NCBI GenBank assembly: GCA_965222215.1
Contig: OZ244931.1
Location: 744,001 to 808,000 of the forward strand
Direction: 5' to 3'
DNA length: 64,000 nt
Origin: JABJAG01 sp965222215
GTDB taxonomy: Bacteria; Pseudomonadota; Alphaproteobacteria; UBA6615
Positions 1 to 7,459 of the stretch are shown one piece after another. The notes below the pieces were generated by a model. It did no database searches. It saw only the letters and a program-made list of their open reading frames with translations, and had not been told where the DNA came from. The position numbers and the translations under genes are program-made. How positions within the stretch are numbered: the stretch's first letter is position 1; every line of letters starts with the position of its first letter.

Positions 1-186
1 CAGCTTCCGGTCGGGCGGGTACAGCGGCAGCCGGATGGCGCGGCGCACCTCGCCGCCCTCGACGATGAAATAGCTCTGGCCCGCGGGCAGGAATCGCAGC
101 GCCAGCTCGAACCCGACCAGCAGCACGGCCGCGATGGCGGTGCCGACGGCAAGGCTCGCCGCCAGATTTCGCAGAAGCTTCAACAC
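1..186 (-). CDS. N-terminus of a membrane-anchored protein (partial)
   Basis: An open frame runs from a GTG at 186 off the left edge, giving 62 codons. The visible protein has a short basic N-terminus (VLKLLRN), one hydrophobic helix at about residues 9-33 ending in FELALRFLP, and then a soluble stretch containing YFIVEGGEVRR. This signal-anchor layout with a Leu/Arg-rich helix end is common at the start of membrane-anchored SGNH/GDSL hydrolases and envelope glycan proteins, but too little is present to name a family. It is transcribed away from the phage genes and marks the left border of the phage cassette. No clear ribosome binding site precedes the GTG, so the start is uncertain. Confidence 0.55.
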   Translation of the reverse strand, partial: MLKLLRNLAASLAVGTAIAAVLLVGFELALRFLPAGQSYFIVEGGEVRRAIRLPLYPPDRKL

Positions 187-249
187 GCCATCTGATTAGC
201 ACCGCGCCCGCGCGGTCCGACACCCTTTTACATTCGAAGGACGACGCCC
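187..249. promoter_or_regulatory. short divergent intergenic region
   Basis: These 63 bases separate the minus-strand membrane protein from the portal gene, so both promoters, or a read-through signal for the phage genes, would have to lie here. A GAAGGA at about 236-241 is a plausible ribosome binding site for the portal ATG at 250. No convincing -35/-10 pair is visible. No attachment site or terminase remnant is seen at this border. Confidence 0.3.
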
Positions 250-1932
250 ATGGCCGAGACGGTTTCCGGGAACGCGGAGGATATCCTCCGCCAGTGGGAG
301 GATGTGGCCGCGCGCCGCCAGACCTTCCAGTCGGTGTGGCAGGAGATCGCCGACAACCTGCTCGGCCGGCGCGATTTCACGACGCAGGCCACGCCGGGCC
401 GCAAGCGGATGGCGCGCATCTACGACACGACGGGCCTGCAGGCCGCCGACCTGCTGGCCGCCGCGCTGCATTCGTTCCTGACCAATCCGGCGCTGCGCTG
501 GTTCTCGCTGCGCGCGGAAGACCCGGACCTGGCCGACGACGAGGAGGTGGCCGACTGGCTGAGTTCTGTCGAGGACGCGATGTACGCCGCGTTCAACGCG
601 CCCGACGCGAACTTCGCGCCGCAGATCCACGAGGTGTATCTGGATCAGGTCGCTTTCGGCACGGCGGCGCTCTATATCGGCGACCGGCCGGGCAGGGGGT
701 TGCTGTTCTCCGCCCGCCCGCTCGGCGAGATCCATGTCGCGGAGAGCGCCGAGGGCCGGGTCGATACCGTGTTCCGCAGGTTCGCGTTCACCGCCCGGCA
801 GGCGCAGCAGGTGTGGGGCGACGGCGCGGGGCGCGCGGTGGCCGAGGCGCTGGCCGCGAACAAGGGCGAGCGCAGCTTCGAATTCCTGCACTGCGTGAAG
901 CCGATGCCGCCGGACGCGGCGGGCCATGCGGGCTTCGCGTTCGCGTCCTACTATGTGAGCCTCGCCGACAAGGCCGTGATTGCGAGCGGCGGCTATCACG
1001 AGATGCCCTACATGGTGCCGCGCTGGTCGAAGGATTCCGGCGAGGTGTACGGCCGCGCGCCCGGATGGAACGCGCTGCCGGACCAGAAGATGCTCAACGA
1101 GATGAGCAAGACCACGCTGAAGGCGGCGCAGAAGGCGGTGGACCCGCCGCTGCTGGTCGCCGACGACGGGGTGGTGATGCCGCTGCGCACCCATCCGGGC
1201 GGGATCAACGTGGTGCGCGCGGGCGCGCTGGCGGCCGACCCGCTGCGCCCGCTGCCGGTCGCACCGCGCATCGATATCGGGCTGGAAATGATGGAACAGC
1301 GCCGCGACGCGATCCGGGGCGCGTTCCACTACAACCTGCTGCAGCTTTTCCAGGATCCTCGGATGACCGCGACCCAGGTGCTGCAGCTCGTGCAGGAGAT
1401 GCAGCGGCTGATGGGCCCGATGCTCGGCCGCCAGCAGGCCGAGCTGCTGGAGCCGATGATCGAGCGGGTCTACGGCATCCTGCTTCGTGCCGGCGCGCTG
1501 CCGCCGCTGCCCGACGCGCTGGCCGATGCACTGGGCGGCCTGTCGATCCGCATCGACCATGTCTCGCCGATCGCGCGCGCCCAGAAGGCGGGCGACGCCC
1601 AGGCGATCCTGCGCACCCTGGAGGCCGCGCAGGCGATGGCGAGCCTCGACCCGCAGGTGACTGACCTGATCGACCCGGACGCGGGCATGCGCCTGATCGC
1701 GGAGGCGAACGGCGTGCCGGCGAAAGCCCTGCGCGGGCCGGAACGGCTGGCGGCCATTCGGATGGAGCGGGCGGACGCCGCGCAACGGGCGACGGCGGCC
1801 CAGGGCGCGATGGGCGTGGCGGAAAGCCTGCAAAAGATCGCACCCGGGCTGGAAGGCGCGCTGGCCGGGGTCGGCGACGCCGATGATCTGCCGCCCGCAG
1901 CGGAAGCACTCCCACCGGAGGATGCGCCATGA
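250..1932 (+). CDS. phage head-to-tail connector (portal) protein
   Basis: A 560-residue protein with the layout of T7/epsilon15-type head-to-tail connecting proteins (family PF12236 by recognition). The N-terminus has the RxxFxxxWQEIADNLLGRRDF region, followed by a typical RIYDTTGLQAADLLAAAL segment near residues 57-75. The mid-region contains WNALPDQKMLNEMSKTTLKAAQKAVDPP, in which the linker into the wing domain is recognisable. In the family it forms the dodecameric ring through which DNA enters and leaves the capsid. The length is normal and no frameshift is seen. The ATG at 250 follows GAAGGA. The stop overlaps the next start as ATGA (1929-1932), showing translational coupling with the toxin-like gene. 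In intact phages a terminase gene normally lies upstream; here a divergent host-like gene is found instead. Confidence 0.9.
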   Translation: MAETVSGNAEDILRQWEDVAARRQTFQSVWQEIADNLLGRRDFTTQATPGRKRMARIYDTTGLQAADLLAAALHSFLTNPALRWFSLRAEDPDLADDEEVADWLSSVEDAMYAAFNAPDANFAPQIHEVYLDQVAFGTAALYIGDRPGRGLLFSARPLGEIHVAESAEGRVDTVFRRFAFTARQAQQVWGDGAGRAVAEALAANKGERSFEFLHCVKPMPPDAAGHAGFAFASYYVSLADKAVIASGGYHEMPYMVPRWSKDSGEVYGRAPGWNALPDQKMLNEMSKTTLKAAQKAVDPPLLVADDGVVMPLRTHPGGINVVRAGALAADPLRPLPVAPRIDIGLEMMEQRRDAIRGAFHYNLLQLFQDPRMTATQVLQLVQEMQRLMGPMLGRQQAELLEPMIERVYGILLRAGALPPLPDALADALGGLSIRIDHVSPIARAQKAGDAQAILRTLEAAQAMASLDPQVTDLIDPDAGMRLIAEANGVPAKALRGPERLAAIRMERADAAQRATAAQGAMGVAESLQKIAPGLEGALAGVGDADDLPPAAEALPPEDAP

Positions 1933-2560
1933 TCGTCGTGCGACGGGAAGACGTGGCGCCGGGCGGACGCTACGCGGGCGGCCGGTTTGCGCCGCCGGTG
2001 CCCGACGACGAACCGCGTCCGCGCGCCGTCCCGTCGGCGCGGGAATTCCGCGAACGGGCATACCAGCGCATCCAGGACGAGGGCTACCTGCGCGCCCAGC
2101 GCCAGGCCGACCCGCAGGCCGCCGCGGCCCTGGCGACGGCGGATGTCGTTGACGGGTTCGTCGCGCAACTCACGCCGATCCTGGCGGGATTTGCGCCGCA
2201 ACAGGAATTGCCCGCGCCCGACGCAGACGAGCCTGCCACGCACTTGCCGTCGGTTCTCGGAGATGCGGGGCTTGCACCGGAGACCGACCGGTTGCCCGGC
2301 GATGGTCTTGGCGCGACACAGTTTGACGAAGGCGAGGTCGATGTCGCTGGCCTCCCGTGGCTTCTCCCGGCGGCGTTGTTGGCGCTGCGCCTGCTCGTCC
2401 GGACGCCGAAGAGGAACCTGCCGACACGTGCACCGCAGCCGCGCGTACCGACACCGTGGCCGGCCGAACCGACACCACCGGCGCCGAGAGCGCCGGCGAA
2501 GCCCGACCGGCCGCTGGCGCAAAACGCGGACCAGGTTACGGAACCGCTCCGCGACGCGTT
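1917..2560 (+). repeat. direct repeat copy A (toxin N-terminal module)
   Basis: This stretch, from the ribosome binding site GGAGGA through the first ~205 codons of the 1929 gene, is closely similar to 3438-4075 at an offset of 1521, dropping to 1518 after a one-codon difference. Identity is nearly complete at the 5' end and falls towards the 3' end. It stops just before the two genes change to unrelated, more A+T-rich C-terminal domains. The pattern is that of a duplicated trafficking module carrying exchangeable tips. Confidence 0.9.
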
Positions 2561-3143
2561 GCGCGAAGATCGTCTGCACGAAGATGACCCCTCGCAGGAG
2601 CTTGTCCGAAAAACGATCCGTGACCGAGTGGCCGAAAAATTTCAACGAACGACTGGAGACAAGATCGAGATTGACCTCGAGGAGATCGGACTTCCTTCGA
2701 ATCCTAGGCGCGTCATTCGAGAGTTCGCGGACCTCTGGCGGAACGGTGAACTGGCCGAGCTCGGCCCGCAGGATATGAAGGTTCAACTCAATCTTGGGCG
2801 CGTGAATACCGAGGTCGCTGAAAGGATTGAAAGCGAGACGGGCAGAGATGTGGCGGATTTCATGCACGTGATCGAGAGTGACAAGCTTCAACACGCTCTC
2901 AAGTCGCACGGCCCTGATAACGAGGTGCAAGAAGATCACATTCCGATCGACGAGGATTCGATTTCCTTGTATCTGCAGATTGTTTCAGATCCCGAAAATT
3001 TCATCCGCTCTCGCCTGAGGGCAAACGGCACACTGAGTATCGAGTATGAAAAAGTGCTCGACGGAAGGCATATCTTTGTCGAACTCGTTGGATCGAAGCG
3101 AGGCACGCTATCGTTCAAGACGCACTGGATCGAAAAAGAATAA
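1929..3143 (+). CDS. phage-encoded protein with PBECR-like nuclease C-terminus
   Basis: A 404-residue protein. Residues 1 to about 95 (starting MIVVRREDVAPGGRY) and a Pro/Arg-rich linker to about 205 are shared with the next gene. The C-terminal part (about 300-404) has the order expected of phage-Barnase/EndoU/ColicinE5/RelE-like (PBECR) nucleases: HALKSHG, then an IPIDEDSISLYLQIV-type helix, then YEKVLDGRHIFVELV and SFKTHWIEKE beta strands. In phages such domains are fused to portal or MuF-type head proteins and are thought to be packaged and injected. It sits between portal and capsid, coupled to the portal by ATGA. Base composition shifts to visibly lower G+C from about 2580. No immunity-like gene follows. 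Nuclease activity is inferred from the fold pattern only. Confidence 0.65.
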   Translation: MIVVRREDVAPGGRYAGGRFAPPVPDDEPRPRAVPSAREFRERAYQRIQDEGYLRAQRQADPQAAAALATADVVDGFVAQLTPILAGFAPQQELPAPDADEPATHLPSVLGDAGLAPETDRLPGDGLGATQFDEGEVDVAGLPWLLPAALLALRLLVRTPKRNLPTRAPQPRVPTPWPAEPTPPAPRAPAKPDRPLAQNADQVTEPLRDALREDRLHEDDPSQELVRKTIRDRVAEKFQRTTGDKIEIDLEEIGLPSNPRRVIREFADLWRNGELAELGPQDMKVQLNLGRVNTEVAERIESETGRDVADFMHVIESDKLQHALKSHGPDNEVQEDHIPIDEDSISLYLQIVSDPENFIRSRLRANGTLSIEYEKVLDGRHIFVELVGSKRGTLSFKTHWIEKE

Positions 3144-3449
3144 GGACCCGGAAGCCAGTCCCCATGCGCCTTTCGGCACCCGGGGGTTACGCCCGAAACG
3201 TCTGACCGCCTTCCGTATGGCCGATGTCTCTATCGAGACCCCGACCAGACGTCCGAAACGTACGTAGCAACTTCCACGCGTCCGATGCGCTCAAACAAGC
3301 GCCTGGGACAGACGTCCGAAACGACGCGGCGCGAGCAATGCTATTGGCGTGTTTCGGCTCCGTCAAAACCGAGCGCAGGTTCGTGCGATGTACTTGAGTT
3401 CGCACCCTTCCGCCGTACCCCAATAACAACGACCGTAGGAGGACGCGCC
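3144..3449. other. 306-bp non-coding spacer with short repeats
   Basis: No supported gene is seen between the first toxin-like gene and its paralogue. The stretch contains two copies of CAGACGTCCGAAACG (3246-3260 and 3309-3323) and a related, partly inverted element near 3191-3205 (CGCCCGAAACGTCTG). This is the place where an immunity gene for the first toxin would be expected, and none is present. The last ~15 bases belong to the duplicated block and hold the ribosome binding site for 3450. Confidence 0.55.
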
Positions 3450-4075
3450 ATGATCGTCGTGCGGCGGGAAGACGTGGCGCCGGGCGGACGCTATGCGGGC
3501 GGCCGGTTTGCGCCGCCGGTGCCCGACGACGAACCGCGTCCGCGCCCCGCTCCGTCGCCGCGGGAGCTGCGCGAACGGGCGTACCAGCGCATCCAGGACG
3601 AGGGCTACCTGCGCGCCCAGCGCCAGGCCGACCCGCAGGCCGCCGCGGCGCTGGCGGCGGCGGATGCGATGGACGGGTTCGTCGCGCAGCTCACGCCGAT
3701 CCTGGCGGGATTTACGCCGCAACAGGATGTGGCCGAGCCCGACGCAGACGAGTCTGCCACGCGCTCGCCGTTGGCTCTCGGGGATGCGGGACTTGGGCCG
3801 GATGTCGCGCGATTGCACAGGGATCGGCTTGGCGGGGCTCAGCCTGACGAAGGCGAGGTCGAGGTGGCGGGCCTTCAGTGGCTCGTACCGGCGTTGTTGG
3901 CGCTGCGCCTGCTCACCCGGGCACCGAAGAAGAACTTGCCGTCGCGCGCGCCGCAGCCGCGCGCACCGGCTCCGCGGCCGGCGTAACCGAAGCCAACTAC
4001 ACCGAGAGCGCCAGCGAAGCTTGACCGGCCGCTGACGCGGAACCCGGACCAGGTTACGGAGCCGCTCCGCGACGG
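3438..4075 (+). repeat. direct repeat copy B (toxin N-terminal module)
   Basis: Second copy of the module at 1917-2560. It starts at the same ribosome binding site (GGAGGACGCGCC before ATG 3450) and ends where the two proteins diverge. Differences are mostly synonymous or conservative, plus one codon missing near 3882. The one disruptive difference is GAA to TAA at 3984-3986. Confidence 0.9.
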
Positions 4076-4556
4076 GCTGCACGAAGACCCGGCGCCGTTC
4101 GAGCCCGGCGAGGAACATGCTAACGCGCCGGAGATCGTGCTGCCGGACATCTCGGAGGTGCCTGATCCGGGTAACATGCTGCTGAAAGAGGAGTTCGACG
4201 AGATGCCTGAGACCGGACTCGTCGACCCCAACCGGATCAGGACGACGCAGATATTCGCCGATGAGGCGTTCAAACCGGAATCGGGTACGTCGGAGCGAAA
4301 GCTGGTAGTCGATCTGATCGCCGATCTTAAATCAGGGCGTGTTCGGCCCGAGGATGTAGAGCCGATTGACCTTGTTGTTGTGGGTGGAAAGGTGTGGACG
4401 TTGGGTCATCGTCGGCTCGTGGCTGCACGAGAGGCTGGAAAGCTCGTTCGATATCGGAAACGATTGTCGAATAGAGGTTTGAAGGACTACCGACGGAAGA
4501 TGCGATCCAAAACAGACGGGCTGTCGATTGATATTCGAAAAGGAGTAGTACGGTGA
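3450..4556 (+). pseudogene. phage toxin-like paralogue with ParB-like tip, interrupted by in-frame TAA
   Basis: ATG 3450 opens a frame that would encode 368 residues but meets TAA at 3984-3986. Both parts are in the same phase, and alignment with the first copy shows a GAA-to-TAA substitution with no indel. The first 178 codons repeat the shared N-terminal module. Codons from about 250 match the ParB-like tip seen in many polymorphic toxins: SERKLVVDLIADLKSGRVRPEDV, a strand pair, then TLGHRRLVAAREAGKLVRYR (H320) and an ending SIDIRKG. In known toxins the comparable motif is TLDNRRL with a TSIRIRG end. The 3' part may still be translated by read-through or reinitiation (ATG 4137). The stop overlaps the next gene's GTG by four bases, as for a toxin-immunity pair. 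Confidence 0.7.
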
Positions 4557-4807
4557 AAGAGGACGACCCTTGGCCGTTCGATAAGAGCGAAGCGCTTCTC
4601 GAGGACCTGGATACGAGGGAGAAGTTCGCGAAATTTCTCTATGCGTTTGCCGACGATCTGAGAAAGGATGACGAACACCGCGAACTCATCTTGTACGGCG
4701 TGATGAGCACGCTTGCCGACGAGATTTTGTATCACGATGCACCGTCCGACGAGGCTTCCTGGCGGTATATCGCGGACATGCTTATAAGCGCGGCTGTAAA
4801 TACGTAA
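4553..4807 (+). CDS. candidate immunity protein (DUF7660-like)
   Basis: An 84-residue acidic protein starting at GTG 4553, preceded by AGGAG (4541-4545) and overlapping the upstream toxin-tip stop as GTGA. It contains DTREKFAKFLYAFADDLRK near the start and ends SWRYIADMLISAAV. This resembles the DUF7660 pattern (a D..DF..F...L..DL start and a W..A..L.AA end), a family found among small immunity-type proteins next to polymorphic toxins. Its size, acidity, coupling and position support a role in neutralising the ParB-like tip. The function is inferred. A+T content is high for this window, like the toxin tip. Confidence 0.6.
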   Translation: MKEDDPWPFDKSEALLEDLDTREKFAKFLYAFADDLRKDDEHRELILYGVMSTLADEILYHDAPSDEASWRYIADMLISAAVNT

Positions 4808-5251
4808 CGACCTGGACCTTCGGAACAGGCTCGTACCGCATCGAAACACTCTGTGTGTCGTGAACACCGCTAAAATCTGAAGGCCCGGTGGCTCAACCAC
4901 TGGATCGGGCGGGACGTTTGCCGATGGTGACGGGTCGATTGGGCGCCAAACAACGAGCGTGCAGAGTCGGCGTTCCGTGCCCGAGTTTGCTTTTCTTCAA
5001 GGATTTCCGGATAGCCCGTTCGAGCATAAGAACGCTCCGCGCGGGTCCGGTGCTTTGCCCGAAAGCCGGGCCGCCCGACGCGGGCGTAAAACGAGAGACG
5101 GGTCCTCCCTGCGCCCGCAGGCGGGCTTCGGAAGGCAGGCCCCGCGAACGCTTCGGTGTTTGTGGGCCGGCCCTCCGTAGCGCCGCCAGGCGCGAAGGAG
5201 GGCAGCCCTTCGTCAGAACCCCTGAAAACCAACCACTGATGGAGGACGGAT
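4808..5251. other. 444-bp non-coding leader before the capsid gene
   Basis: No gene could be supported here. The left ~170 bases continue the more A+T-rich composition of the immunity gene; the right part is very G+C-rich. A two-tier hairpin lies at 5170-5203: outer arms GCCCTCC / GGAGGGC and inner arms GCGCC / GGCGC around GCCA. It is about 50 bases upstream of the capsid start and may be an mRNA processing or stabilising structure, or a weak terminator without a T-tract. GGAGGA (5241-5246) is the ribosome binding site of the capsid gene. Confidence 0.5.
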
Positions 5252-6133
5252 ATGTCCGTCGAGATCACTGCTGCCTTCCGGCAGGAGTACAAGAGTGGCA
5301 TCGAGATGCTCGTCCAGCAGATGAGCTCGCAGATGCGAAAAGCCGTGCGCGAGGAATCGATTTCCTCCAAGCGCGCCTTCTTCGACCAGGTGGGCGCCGT
5401 CGCGGCCACCGAGGCGACCGAGCGGCACGGCGACACCCAGTATGTGAGCACGCCCCACAAGCGGCGCTCGGTGTCGGCCAAGACCTACCGGGTCGCCGAC
5501 CTGGTGGACGTGCCGGACCTGATCCGCACGCTCAACGACCCGACCAACGCCTACAGCCAGGCCTTCGCGGCGGCCCTCAACCGCGCCATCGACCGGGAAG
5601 TGGCCGCGGCGGCGATCGGCACGGCCTACACCGGTGAGACCGGCACGGGCACCGTGAGCCTGCCGTCGGCCCAGAAGATCGCGGCGGGCGGCGCGGGCTT
5701 CACGCTCGCCAAGCTCCGCGAGGCTATGAAGAAATTCAAGGCCGCCAACGCGATCATGCCGGGCGACGACCTTTACGTGGCGTGGACCTCGGCCCAGGAG
5801 GACGAGTTCATGGACACGGCCGAGGTGAAGTCGGTCGACTACAACACCCAGAAGGTGCTGGTGAGCGGCGGGGTCGAGGGCTTCTACGGCTTCCGGTTCA
5901 TCCGGCTGGAGGACGCGGCCGACGGGGCGTTGCTGCCGAAGTCCGGCTCGACGCGCTCGTGCTTCGCCTGGGCGAAATCCGGTGTGCTGCTGGGGCTCGG
6001 CCAGGACATCACCGCCAGGATCGACCCGATCCCGGCCAAGAACTACGCGGTGCAGGTCTACGCCTCCATGGATATCGGGGCGACCCGGATGCAGGAAGAA
6101 AAAGTGGTCCAGATCGACTGCGTGGAGTCTTGA
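5252..6133 (+). CDS. phage major capsid protein
   Basis: A 293-residue protein recognisable as a podovirus-type major capsid protein (the PF19821-like group). It begins MSVEITAAFRQEYKSGIEML, has the SSKRAFFDQVG and YRVADLVDVPDLIRTLNDPT segments of the N-arm and E-loop region, and the late FYGFRFIRLED and WAKSGVLLGLGQDI strands of the HK97-fold A-domain. It forms the icosahedral shell. ATG 5252 is preceded by GGAGGA. A tandem 64-base duplication begins inside its stop codon. The decoration protein gene follows, as in related phages. Confidence 0.88.
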   Translation: MSVEITAAFRQEYKSGIEMLVQQMSSQMRKAVREESISSKRAFFDQVGAVAATEATERHGDTQYVSTPHKRRSVSAKTYRVADLVDVPDLIRTLNDPTNAYSQAFAAALNRAIDREVAAAAIGTAYTGETGTGTVSLPSAQKIAAGGAGFTLAKLREAMKKFKAANAIMPGDDLYVAWTSAQEDEFMDTAEVKSVDYNTQKVLVSGGVEGFYGFRFIRLEDAADGALLPKSGSTRSCFAWAKSGVLLGLGQDITARIDPIPAKNYAVQVYASMDIGATRMQEEKVVQIDCVES

Positions 6134-6259
6134 TTTTCGCCGCCCGTCCGCTCGCGGTGAGCGTGACCCAACGTCTTGTCGGGAAGACGGGCGGTGATTT
6201 TTACCGCCCGCCCAATCCGGTCGAGCGTGGCTCTACGTCTTGTCGGAAATGCGGGCGGT
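6132..6259 (+). repeat. tandem 64-bp duplication after the capsid gene
   Basis: Two adjacent imperfect 64-base units, 6132-6195 and 6196-6259, each start GATTTT..CGCCCG and end GGGCGGT. Both contain ACGTCTTGTCGG and a GAGCGTG element. At the junction CGGGCGGT (6188-6195) and ACCGCCCG (6203-6210) form an 8-bp hairpin with loop GATTTTT. The unit lies between capsid and decoration genes, so it may attenuate transcription to set the capsid to decoration ratio. That role is inference. Confidence 0.75.
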
Positions 6260-6294
6260 GATTTGAGCCAGGCAATACGAAAGGAAATATCCCA

Positions 6295-6783
6295 ATGGCA
6301 ATCACAACTGAAAACTCCACACAGTACGGCAACACGGTTGCCGATCCGCGCGTGATGAACCCGAGCCACGAGGCCCATGGCCGGATGCGGGTCGCGCGCT
6401 TCAGCTTCACCCAGGGCGCCAGCGCCGGCGATGCCGGCTCGATCGCCCGGCTGGTGAAGCTGCCGAAGGGCAAGGTTCGGGTGATCTTGCCGCTGTCGCG
6501 CGTCGCCTTCTCGGCGCTCGGGGCGAGCCGGACGATGGACCTGGGGTGGGAAGCCTACCGGGCCGACGACAACGCCGGCGAGGTTGCCGCCGACCCGAAC
6601 GGGCTCGACGACGGGGTGGACGTGTCGTCCGCCGGGGCCGTGGTGCCGGGCGGCACCGTCGGCGGCGACGAGACCCTGTTGTTCGAGTCCCTCGACGGCG
6701 TGGTCGTCACCGCGCAGATCAACGACGGGACGATCCCGGCGGCGGCGACGCTCGACGGGTATCTCGTCTACGTCATGGACTGA
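6295..6783 (+). CDS. phage head decoration-type protein
   Basis: A 162-residue protein directly after the capsid gene. It has no catalytic motif. It is rich in Ala, Gly, Val and Asp, with a beta-strand pattern and a conserved-looking core GSIARLVKLPKGKVRVILPLS. Small proteins of this size and composition at this place in T7-like head modules are capsid decoration or stabilising proteins. The start ATG 6295 has AAGGAAAT upstream. The role is inferred mainly from position. Confidence 0.65.
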   Translation: MAITTENSTQYGNTVADPRVMNPSHEAHGRMRVARFSFTQGASAGDAGSIARLVKLPKGKVRVILPLSRVAFSALGASRTMDLGWEAYRADDNAGEVAADPNGLDDGVDVSSAGAVVPGGTVGGDETLLFESLDGVVVTAQINDGTIPAAATLDGYLVYVMD

Positions 6784-6793
6784 CGCAAGTCTT

Positions 6794-6819
6794 CCTCTCC
6801 TCCCCATGGGGAGGAGAGG
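6794..6819. repeat. 26-bp perfect palindrome
   Basis: A perfect inverted repeat, CCTCTCCTCCCCA / TGGGGAGGAGAGG, lies 11 bases after the decoration gene stop and 47 bases before the next start. As RNA it folds into a strong hairpin without a T-tract. Similar CTCTCCTCCCC elements occur as dispersed intergenic repeats in alphaproteobacteria, so it could be a host repeat inside the phage cassette or an RNA-processing site. Confidence 0.8.
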
Positions 6820-6866
6820 GTCTGCGCTGCCTGCTCCTTTACCCAAGACTCATTCGGAGAACTGCC

Positions 6867-7445
6867 ATGGCGACAGACGTCACCATTGTGAACGCCGCGC
6901 TGATCCGGCTCGGCGAGGCCACGATCACCGCGTTGAGCGACGAGACCAAACCCGCGCGTCTCGCCAATGCGATCTATGCCGACGTGCGCGATGCCGTGAC
7001 GCGCGCGCACCCGTGGAACTTCGCGTTGGCGCGTGCGGAAATTCTGGCGAACGCGAGCGCGCCGACCTGGGGCTACGCCAACGCCTACGACCTGCCGGGC
7101 GATCCCGACCACTGCCTGCGCGTCCTCACGGTCGACGGCGAGGACGAGATTTCCGGCCGCTGGACGATCGAGGGCCGGCAGATCCTGAGCAATCTCTCCT
7201 CGCCGATCCGGATCGTCTACCTGCGCCGGATTTCCGCGCCGGACGATACCGATCCGCTGTTCCGCGAGGCGCTCTCGGCCCGGCTGGCGCGCGAGCTCGC
7301 GGAGCCGCTCGGCAAGTCCACCTCGCTGCAGCAGACCATGGGAGAGCTCTACGAGGCGAAGCTGCGCGAGGCGCGCTCGGCCGACGGGCAGGAGGGGACT
7401 CCGGACCTGCTGTCGGCCGACGGCTGGCTGGAATCCCGGTTCTAA
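6867..7445 (+). CDS. tail tubular protein A-like (head-tail adaptor)
   Basis: A 192-residue protein starting at ATG 6867 (CGGAGA upstream). Its start MATDVTIVNAALIRLGEATITAL and the segment DVRDAVTRAHPWNFALARAEI are typical of T7 gp11-type tail tubular protein A and related adaptors: an ALxxLG..I start, then a helix with R..HPWNFA. The middle YANAYDLPGDPDHCLRV strand is also family-like. It forms the ring between portal and tail nozzle. The next gene encodes the nozzle-like protein, the expected T7 order. Confidence 0.85.
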   Translation: MATDVTIVNAALIRLGEATITALSDETKPARLANAIYADVRDAVTRAHPWNFALARAEILANASAPTWGYANAYDLPGDPDHCLRVLTVDGEDEISGRWTIEGRQILSNLSSPIRIVYLRRISAPDDTDPLFREALSARLARELAEPLGKSTSLQQTMGELYEAKLREARSADGQEGTPDLLSADGWLESRF

Positions 7446-7459
7446 CGGAGGTGCCGCAT

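Noticed and set aside
196..2061. 621-codon minus-strand frame over the portal gene
   Set aside because: The portal on the plus strand has clear family segments; the reverse frame is His/Arg-rich without any motif.
3285..3449. Upstream extension of the second toxin copy
   Set aside because: The duplicated block, including the ribosome binding site, fixes the start at ATG 3450, as in copy A.
6584..7459. Long upstream extension of the tail protein frame
   Set aside because: It overlaps the tubular A gene in another frame. ATG 7460 with GGAGGTG and the typical MTRLSTIQTNFTAGELSP start marks the real start.
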